DNA from: Waddliaceae bacterium
GTDB taxonomy: Bacteria > Chlamydiota > Chlamydiia > Chlamydiales > SLFE01
Direction of reading: 5' to 3'
Length of the DNA: 8,263 nucleotides
NCBI GenBank assembly: GCA_007124415.1
Contig: SLFE01000252.1
Location: forward strand, 1 to 8,263
Both the position numbers and the translations under genes were made by a program. Shown piece by piece: positions 1 to 6,000 of the stretch. The notes beneath the pieces are model-generated. The model made no database searches and was not told the origin of the DNA. It saw only the letters and a list, made by a program, of their open reading frames with translations. Positions within the stretch are counted from its first letter, which is position 1. Every line of letters begins with the position of its first letter.

Positions 1-306
1 ACCGACGTTAAATCCATCGAGGACGAGGCTATTACCCGCTATTTTCACGTCGTTGAAACTCAAGAAAAAATAACTTTGATCAACGATGAGTTTATTGTCT
101 GGATTGTCCCCAGCCAAGACGAGGCCATCCAAAGGACAACCGTCCTTGTCGCCCTGAATAACAAGCCTATGCCCGATTTGGAGCTGGCCTTCCTCACAAA
201 CGGCGTCTACAACACATCGTGGCTGGTGTTAAGGATTCTGGAAAAAATGCTCGATGAAATTCATGAAAACGAGAAGCTGATCAAGTCCTACCAGGAAGCC
301 GCTTAG
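1..306 (+). CDS. 3' part of an unrecognised conserved-looking protein (5' end outside window)
   Basis: The reading frame is open from base 1 to the TAG at 304-306, giving 101 visible residues. The only in-frame start-like codon is a TTG at 76, in the middle of a continuous coding stretch and without a ribosome binding site, so I treat the gene as truncated by the window edge rather than starting there. The visible part is soluble, with no signal peptide or membrane segment. It has a mixed, beta-rich middle (FIVWIVPSQD, TTVLVALNN) followed by an amphipathic helix (WLVLRILEKMLDEIHENEK) and a charged tail. I do not recognise a family or a catalytic motif. It is convergent with rsbW, and the two coding ends overlap by 26 bp. 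By position it could correspond to the small hypothetical gene beside rsbW in Chlamydia (CT550 region), but I cannot confirm homology. Coding status is supported by the long open frame and protein-like composition; function is unknown. Confidence 0.7.
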   Translation, partial: TDVKSIEDEAITRYFHVVETQEKITLINDEFIVWIVPSQDEAIQRTTVLVALNNKPMPDLELAFLTNGVYNTSWLVLRILEKMLDEIHENEKLIKSYQEAA

Positions 307-724
307 CCTTAATCAAAGTCAAAATATTGGCATTACCCCTTCGTTCGTACTCTACCCTGTCCATAAGCTCAATGATGAAATAAGTCCCATAGCCTCCTAT
401 AGTAGGATTGGTTTTAAAGGACTTAACCCGGAATTTTTTGGAATTCGACAAAGGATTGAACGGAATGCCCTCGTCTGTAAATTGCATCCGAAACTCCTCA
501 TTGTTTCGTCCCGACAAAAATATTTCTATCACCCCGTCGTCTTTATCCAAGTAGGCGTATTCGATTATATTGACTAAAGCCTCCTCTGCGGCCAGTTCGA
601 TATGGGAAAGCTCCTTCTCTTCAAAACCCATGCTTTCAGCATAAGACTTGATCAAACCGAGCATAGGATAAAGATCATCCAGGCTGGCCTTAAACGATTT
701 GATAACTTTTTGTCCGATTGGCAC
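281..724 (-). CDS. rsbW: RsbW-type anti-sigma factor / serine-protein kinase (HATPase_c_2)
   Basis: This is a GHKL-fold ATP-binding regulator of the RsbW/SpoIIAB family. Such proteins bind a sigma factor, or phosphorylate an anti-anti-sigma partner (RsbV), in a partner-switching cascade in the cytoplasm. Numbering from the longest frame (TTG at 739, 152 aa), the N box is ELAAEEALVN (residues 48-57, with E53 and N57). The G1 box is DEGIPFNP (89-96) and the G2 loop is GGYGTYFI (115-122). It is followed by the family-typical ELMDRVEYERR and NILTLIK. Length fits the family. I prefer the GTG at 722-724 (147 aa), because GAGGG (minus strand, bases 734-730) sits 5 nt before it and overlaps the TGA of the upstream lipoprotein gene, which suggests translational coupling. 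TTG at 737-739 or GTG at 734-736 remain possible. It is the last gene of a three-gene operon. The final residues overlap the convergent neighbour. Family assignment is strong; the sigma target (sigma66 in Chlamydia) is inferred. Confidence 0.88.
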   Translation of the reverse strand: MPIGQKVIKSFKASLDDLYPMLGLIKSYAESMGFEEKELSHIELAAEEALVNIIEYAYLDKDDGVIEIFLSGRNNEEFRMQFTDEGIPFNPLSNSKKFRVKSFKTNPTIGGYGTYFIIELMDRVEYERRGNANILTLIKAKRLPGRT

Positions 725-729
725 CGGTT

Positions 730-734
730 CCCTC
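730..734 (-). promoter_or_regulatory. Ribosome binding site deciding the rsbW start
   Basis: GAGGG on the minus strand lies 5 nt upstream of GTG 724-722 and shares two bases with the stop codon of the lipoprotein gene. No comparable site precedes the TTG at 739 or the GTG at 736. It favours the shorter RsbW and suggests that translation is coupled to the upstream gene. Confidence 0.5.
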
Positions 735-1326
735 ACCAAGCATTTGCGATGTAATCAATGATTTTTTGCGCCATCCTGGCATTCAAAGGTTTGGCTGCCG
801 CATCGATAGCACCATCTATGTCTGTTACTTGCCCCAAAGAGAACACATTCACCGCATCCCGGCTTGAGTTGAACTCATGGTCGAAATCAACACTCGCCGA
901 CAAAATATCGGGACCTAAAACCGCACAGGCGTTCCGAGGGTCGATAAGAGTCACTTCAACTTTCACAAAACGCCGCGTCTCCGAGGGGACCAAGGTTTTT
1001 TTAATATTGCCTTGTCTATTGCGATCATACCGAAAGCCGATATTTTCATCATAATATTCCAGAATAATTACTTTGAGAACAAGGTCGGGATTGCAGGACC
1101 GATAGACGAAAGCCCCTGATGCCGAAAGGGTATGGATCAATTCTGCAGTAAAGGCGCCCGTTGCGTCGTTAATCGCAAAAGGAACGGCCACAGTGCGGTA
1201 GCGGTCAGAAATCTCCCCGTAACCCATCCGATAGCCGCAGCCGGACAAGATAAGGGAAATGCCCGCCGCAAATAACAGATATTTAAAGAAAATTGCAAGC
1301 GCCTCTTTAATCAATGCTTTCATCAT
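733..1326 (-). CDS. lptE: LptE-like outer-membrane lipoprotein (LPS assembly)
   Basis: The 197-residue product begins with a basic N-terminus and a hydrophobic segment (about residues 10-28) ending in the lipobox LILSGC, so Cys30 should be lipidated and the mature protein anchored in a membrane. The mature start GYRMGYG, then TVAVPFAIND, a helix (ATGAFTAELIHTLSASGAF), and DLVLKVIILEY follow the layout of LptE-type proteins. That layout has a short beta strand around an AVP motif, a helix over the sheet, and an ADLVL-type strand. LptE plugs the LptD barrel and helps place LPS in the outer leaflet. Sequence conservation in this family is weak, so the call rests on lipobox, fold pattern and position after a BamD-like gene. 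Two adjacent ATGs (1324-1326 and 1321-1323) could serve as start; neither has a clear ribosome binding site. The gene overlaps the upstream TPR gene by 20 bp, and its stop lies in the rsbW leader, indicating one transcript. Another secretin- or envelope-associated lipoprotein is the main alternative. Confidence 0.7.
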   Translation of the reverse strand: MMKALIKEALAIFFKYLLFAAGISLILSGCGYRMGYGEISDRYRTVAVPFAINDATGAFTAELIHTLSASGAFVYRSCNPDLVLKVIILEYYDENIGFRYDRNRQGNIKKTLVPSETRRFVKVEVTLIDPRNACAVLGPDILSASVDFDHEFNSSRDAVNVFSLGQVTDIDGAIDAAAKPLNARMAQKIIDYIANAW

Positions 1327-2284
1327 CTGCCGCTATATCGGCGCCCAGATTTTCCATTCTTCCTCGGCAACGCTGAGCGACTAGAGTGTCGGGGAATTGA
1401 TCGAGAGCGGTTTGATAGTAAAGAATCGACGCCGAGTATTCTTTACATCTCTCAAAAAACCGCGCCGTGTCATAAAGTCCCTTAGCGAAGGTCTCTTTCA
1501 CATACTGCACATACTGCTTAGCCTCAGCGAGCCTTTCGTCAGTCGGAAAATCGTTTTCAAATTTTTTAAGGTTAAGCTCAGCCAGAGCCAGGATGTCGGG
1601 ATTTTGGAATTCCTTGGTGGCCTGAGCCAAATAGAGCCGGCAAATCATCAAATAACTCTCGGGAGCCTTTTCATGCTTGGGAAAGCGGCGGATTAAAGTT
1701 GAGAACGCGTCAACACTCCCGCGATAATCTTCGGTCATCCAAAGAACGCAGCCCTTTGCAAAAAGCGATTCCACCGCCAAGGGGTGGCTGGGAAAAGCGG
1801 TAATGATCTCATCATAGGTATCAATGGCGTGATCTGTAGCATCGAGCCAGGCGGGAAAGTGCTTGGATCCCATGATATGCCGTTTAGCCCCGGTCCGGAA
1901 CGCGTCGGCGATCAGATATTTATATTCTATAGCGTCTTCGAGGTGATCGGGATTGTTGGTGCATCTCAGATAATCGGTGAAAGCATGATTTGCAAATTCA
2001 TATTCCCCATAGTAATAATAGGAGACGCCGAGGTAAAATTTCGACTCGACCCCTATGAAAGTATCAGGAAAATTATACGAAACAATATGAAAATGGCGGA
2101 CGGCCTCCTTCCAATCGTGAAAGTGATAAGCCTCGCAGCCGTATTGATAGTGCTTCTCGGCAGAGAGTGTCGCCAGGTTGTCGACATCGACAATACTTCC
2201 GTTGTGAATGGTATATCCTGCTTGAATTTGTTGCGATGAGAGTATAAATAGGAAAATAGAGATGAAAATTGTTCTATTAATCAT
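1307..2284 (-). CDS. Secreted TPR protein resembling BamD/YfiO
   Basis: The 325-residue protein starts with a signal peptide: a basic MINR, a hydrophobic core IFISIFLFILSS, and a signal peptidase I-like site at IQA-GYT (after A22). Helical repeats follow. The first pair (about 43-110, YGCEAYHFHDWKEAVRHF, then YLGVSYYYYGEYEFANHAF) closely follows the N-terminal repeats of BamD, including the yP-type linker (NFPDTFIGVESKF). Further TPR-like units lie near 147-178, 180-205 and 270-303, each ending in a FP turn (AFPSHPLA, RFPKHEKAPE, QFPDTLVA). BamD is the essential TPR lipoprotein of the barrel assembly machine that works with BamA at the periplasmic face of the outer membrane. E. coli BamD is about 245 aa, so this one is longer. 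There is no cysteine near the cleavage site (first Cys is C50, inside a repeat), so no lipid anchor is predicted. The start is ATG 2284-2282, with AAGGG 6 nt before it. It is the first gene of the operon. A generic periplasmic TPR scaffold is the alternative. Confidence 0.75.
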   Translation of the reverse strand: MINRTIFISIFLFILSSQQIQAGYTIHNGSIVDVDNLATLSAEKHYQYGCEAYHFHDWKEAVRHFHIVSYNFPDTFIGVESKFYLGVSYYYYGEYEFANHAFTDYLRCTNNPDHLEDAIEYKYLIADAFRTGAKRHIMGSKHFPAWLDATDHAIDTYDEIITAFPSHPLAVESLFAKGCVLWMTEDYRGSVDAFSTLIRRFPKHEKAPESYLMICRLYLAQATKEFQNPDILALAELNLKKFENDFPTDERLAEAKQYVQYVKETFAKGLYDTARFFERCKEYSASILYYQTALDQFPDTLVAQRCRGRMENLGADIAADDESID

Positions 2285-2290
2285 GGAAAG

Positions 2291-2295
2291 CCCTT
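2291..2295 (-). promoter_or_regulatory. Ribosome binding site of the TPR gene
   Basis: AAGGG on the minus strand, 6 nt before the ATG at 2284-2282. It supports this start, which also gives a complete signal peptide. Confidence 0.55.
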
Positions 2296-2315
2296 AAATT
2301 TTGCAAATCCCTTTT

Positions 2316-2344
2316 AGGTTAAGTAACAAGTTTCTAACTGTCAA
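2316..2344 (-). promoter_or_regulatory. Sigma70-type promoter of the TPR-lptE-rsbW operon
   Basis: On the minus strand a perfect -35 hexamer TTGACA (bases 2344-2339) is followed by a 17-nt spacer and TAACCT (2321-2316), a 3/6 match to TATAAT that keeps the leading TA and final T. Initiation would fall near 2309, leaving a leader of about 25 nt that contains the AAGGG site. It is the only hexamer pair of this quality in the divergent gap 2285-2403. The chlamydial main sigma (sigma66) recognises similar elements. Confidence 0.55.
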
Positions 2345-2364
2345 GATTAAAGATAGAAATTTCC

Positions 2365-2393
2365 TTGTATTTCAGGGAGCGGTATCTTAAAAT
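2365..2393 (+). promoter_or_regulatory. Weak candidate promoter for the exporter gene
   Basis: TTGTAT (2365-2370), a 17-nt spacer and TAAAAT (2388-2393) form a plausible pair, but transcription would start about 4 nt before the ATG at 2404. An alternative -10 is TATCTT (2383-2388) with a poor -35. The gap 2285-2403 must hold both divergent promoters, and the exporter side is clearly the weaker one. Confidence 0.25.
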
Positions 2394-2403
2394 TGTAGGA
2401 ATT

Positions 2404-3015
2404 ATGTACGAGGCGCTTAACGGAATCATCATCGGCTTGGCAGTATCGGCCCCTTTGGGACCCATCGGAATCTTATGCCTCAATTACGGCTTTTCTCAAG
2501 GGTTTCGAGCTGCGGTCCTTGCCGGCCTCGGCGCCGCCCTTGCCGACACATTTTATTCAGCTCTAGCTGGTTATGGGCTCACTTCCGTCTCCGACTGGCT
2601 CCTTGAGCATTATTTGATTTTCGGGATTTTCGGCGGATGTTTTTTGTGTTATATCGGTTGGCGCATTTTCACTGCCCCTCCGATCAAAAAATTTTCCGAG
2701 GTAGCCTATACCCCGGAATACCAGGCATTTCTCTCGACTTTTCTGTTCACGATCTCAAACCCGCTCACTATCATCATATTCGGAACCCTTTTCGCCTGCC
2801 TCGCCGCAACTGAAGGAGGAAGAACGAACGTGGAAACTTCCCTTTTGGTCGCAGGAGTATTCGGCGGGTCGATGATCTGGTGGACGCTTTTGTCGCTTAC
2901 AGCCACCCTTTTGAGAACGCGCATCAATCTCGGCTTCCTCAACCTCGTCAGAAAGCTTGTCGGCGCCGCCGTTATCGCCTTCGGCCTTTTCTTCATTGCC
3001 TATTCTTTCAGATAA
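2404..3015 (+). CDS. LysE/RhtB-family inner-membrane exporter
   Basis: The 203-residue protein is almost entirely hydrophobic, with about six membrane segments (roughly residues 3-27, 36-60, 70-89, 108-134, 146-172 and 184-201). It carries the LysE/RhtB hallmarks: SAPLGPIGIL (15-24, the PGP-type motif of helix 1), GFRAAVLAGLGAALADTFY (33-51, with the conserved Gly-rich/Asp pattern), and FTISNPLTIIIF (115-126, conserved NP in the second half). Family members export amino acids (lysine, arginine, threonine, homoserine lactones) or other small solutes, driven by the proton gradient; the substrate cannot be read from the sequence. A longer frame begins at a TTG (2365), but it adds 13 polar residues before helix 1. 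The ATG at 2404 has AGGA 3 nt upstream and fits the family start. The gene is transcribed alone, divergent from the envelope operon and convergent with dnaE. As I recall, this slot in Chlamydia holds a different gene (CT546), so it may be a lineage-specific insertion. Confidence 0.88.
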   Translation: MYEALNGIIIGLAVSAPLGPIGILCLNYGFSQGFRAAVLAGLGAALADTFYSALAGYGLTSVSDWLLEHYLIFGIFGGCFLCYIGWRIFTAPPIKKFSEVAYTPEYQAFLSTFLFTISNPLTIIIFGTLFACLAATEGGRTNVETSLLVAGVFGGSMIWWTLLSLTATLLRTRINLGFLNLVRKLVGAAVIAFGLFFIAYSFR

Positions 3016-3065
3016 AATTGCAAATCACTAACAATCTTTATTTTATAAAAAGTTATGCAGAATGC

Positions 3066-3078
3066 AGGGCCCGGCCCT
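3066..3078 (-). terminator. Short GC-rich hairpin after dnaE
   Basis: AGGGC-CCG-GCCCT forms a 5-bp stem with a 3-nt loop that touches the last base of the dnaE stop codon. On the minus strand a run of five T (plus-strand A at 3047-3051) follows only after about 14 nt, so it is not a textbook Rho-independent terminator. The 62-nt convergent gap 3016-3077 contains nothing better for either gene. Confidence 0.25.
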
Positions 3079-6000
3079 TAATTGATGTCGAGGACGCCGT
3101 CGAGGGACTTGACCTTGCTTTTCAGCTCCGAGCTGACATCAATACCCCAAGGCTTGTCGATGTGGACCGATGCCATTTTTTTGTCCTGAGCGACAAAGTC
3201 GATCTTTACCTTCGTCTCGCCGCGCCTCTCTTCGAAAAGCTCTTTGAGCTTCAAAATATGGGAATGCCGGAATTTTTCGGCGTCTACCTTGATTTGGAAC
3301 TGGCCAGGCCCCGTCTTTTCTTTTTTAATCGTCTCTTTGGGCTGCTTGGGTTTTCTGTCTTTCATCTGCTCCTTCCTTTTCACGAAAAACTTGGCTTTGT
3401 CGAAAGCTTTGTCGCACTCGGCGATCATCTCCTCGGAGGCGAGAGTCAGATCATCGAGCCAGCGGCACGAAAGTTTCACTTCGCCCCCCTGCTTTTCCAG
3501 CTCTAAAACGGCGTATAGGAGTTGGTTTTCGTTCAAAAGGTGGCTTTTCTGTTCGTAAAGCTCAGGCCAGACGGGAAGCTCATAGCTGACCATGCCGTCG
3601 CTGATATTGAGTATGGCGACCTTGCGCTGGGTTTTATTCGAAAAACGGACGCCGACCGTTTCAATCAGGATAGCCGACCGGAAAACGAAGTTGTTGTCCA
3701 TCTCGTCGATGTCGCGGAGGGCCACGCACGAGAGCCTCTGCATAATATCTTTGTAGGCGTCCATGGGGTGGCCGGTCAAAAAGAAGCCAAGAAGCTCCTT
3801 CTCCTTAAAAAGAAGCTCGTTTTTCGTCGTCGGACGCAATACTTCGGGCGGGGAGGAAAAGCGGTCGGCCTCGGTGTCTTCAAGAGTGTCGAAAAGGCTC
3901 ATGTAGCCCAAGGCTTTGTCTTTTTGCTCACGCGAACTGGCATCGTACATCGGTTCGACGCTCACGCGAAGGGCGTCGCGGCTCCATCCGGTAAAGTCGA
4001 AGCATCCGGCGTCGATGAGGCATTCGATCACCTTTTTTCCGACCCGCTTGGTATCGATCCGCTTGATAAAATCGTAAAGGCTTTGATAGCGGCCGTTCTT
4101 GCGCCTCTCCTCGCAGATGGACTCCACAACGCCCGACCCTACTCCCTTGATCGCCGATATGGCAAAGCGGATACCCTTATCGGTCGCAGCGAAGGTATCT
4201 CCTGCTTCATTAACGTCGGGAGGGAGAACCGAAATTGCCATCGCCTTGCTTTCACGGATAAATTTGGCCACTTTAGCCGTATCGTCGCGATCGCAAGTCA
4301 TCAGTGCGGCAAGCCACTCTTTGGGGTAGTTGGCTTTCAGGTAGGCGGTAACGTATGTGATGTATCCGTAGGCGGCGGCGTGCGATTTGTTGAATCCGTA
4401 CGAGGCGAATTTCTCCATTTTGTCAAAGACGAGGGTCGCCGTCGATTCGTCGATGCCGTTTTCGATGCACCCCTTTCTAAACTTCTCCCTTTGCCTGGTC
4501 ATCTCGTCATGGTCTTTTTTTCCCATGGCCTTTCGTAAAACGTCACCTTCGCCGAGCGAGTAGCCGGCCATTTTCTGCGCGATCTGCATCACCTGCTCTT
4601 GGTAGACCATAATCCCGTAAGTCTCGGAAAGGATTTCATTCATCCACGGATGATCGTATTCAATAGGCTCGCGGCCATGCTTGCGGTTGATGAAGGAGGG
4701 AATCATATCCATAGGACCGGGGCGGTAAAGGGCGCCGACGGCGAAGATCTCTTCGAACCGATCCAAATGGAGCTTTCGGGCCAGCTCCTGCATGCCGCCG
4801 GACTCCATTTGGAATATCCCCATTGTCCGCCCCTGATTCAAAATCTCATAGGCGGCGCTGTTGTCGAGGGGAAGATTGACCCAGTCGATCTGCATACCGT
4901 GATTTTCCTTGATCTTATCGACGCACATTTTGATGCAGGTCAAAGTCTTCAGCCCCAAAAAGTCCATTTTGAGCATGCCCACCTGCTCGACGGGCTTCAT
5001 TGAAAATTGCGTTGCTGGGAGTTCGGAGTCTTTAGCGTTGCAGATCGGAATGTAGTCGGTAAGAGGGTCTCCGCTGACAACGATGCCGGCGGCATGGATA
5101 CCGGTATTGCGGATAGAGCCTTCGAGCTTTTTTCCCCGCTCGATAATGCGGCGGGTGTCTTCATCGCTGTCGACCATGCTTTTAAGCTCGTGATCTTTTT
5201 CAAGAGCTTTCTCAAGCGTGATGTTGAGATCTTCGGGAATGAGCTTGCAGATCTGATTCACTTTACTCAAAGGAACATTTAAAACGCGGCCGACGTCTTT
5301 AATCGTCATTCTGGCCTTCATCGTTCCGAAAGTGATGATCTGGGCAACGTTGTCCTTGCCGTACTTGTTGAGGGTATAGGCGATAACCTCTCCGCGCCTC
5401 GACATGCAGATGTCGACATCGATATCGGGATAGGACAGGCGCTCGGGATTGATGAACCTCTCGAAGAACAAATTGAAGCGGAGCGGTTCGATATCGGTGA
5501 TCCCGATCAGATAGCAGACGATCGATCCGGCTCCCGATCCTCTTCCGGGGCCGACCGGAATGCCCTGCCCTTTGGCCCAGCTGATGAAGTCCCATACTAT
5601 GAGAAGGTAGTCGCACATACCCTTCGGAGCGATAATGCTCATTTCTAGCTGAAGCCGGTCCCGAACTACCTGCATGGGATCTTTGCCGGGATATTTTTTT
5701 TCCACTTCCGCAAGCTTCTCCGGCGTGTAGCGGCGCAAAATCCCCTCTTCGCACAGCTGCCGAAGGTAGTTTTCCACTTCCTCGGCCTGTTTTTTCTTCG
5801 TATATTTTTTTCCTTCTAGCGCCGGCGGGACATAGGAGGGATAATGTTTCGTTTCAAAATCCAGCTCGACGCGGCACTGCTCGGCAATCTTTACGGTATT
5901 TTCCAAAGCTTCGGGAAGGTCGCAGAAGAGCCGCTGCATTTCCTCGCATGACTTGAAGTGCATTTCATGGGATGGGTAGGTCCGTCTTTTGGGATTGGGC

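Noticed and set aside
1784..2239. Rightward open frame (151 codons) opposite the TPR gene
   Set aside because: The TPR gene on the other strand has a signal peptide, repeats, promoter and ribosome binding site; this frame has none of these.
2365..2403. TTG start giving a 216-residue exporter
   Set aside because: It adds a polar extension before the first helix and has no ribosome binding site, whereas the ATG at 2404 fits the family's usual N-terminus.
3016..3063. A/T-rich imperfect palindrome (CTTTATTTTATAAAAAG) after the exporter gene as a terminator
   Set aside because: The stem has mismatches and no G/C core followed by a T tract, so I cannot support it as an intrinsic terminator.
3522..4538. 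Long rightward open frame (338 codons) opposite dnaE
   Set aside because: It lies entirely antisense to the conserved polymerase core, has no ribosome binding site or family resemblance that I can see, and its composition mirrors the dnaE codons.
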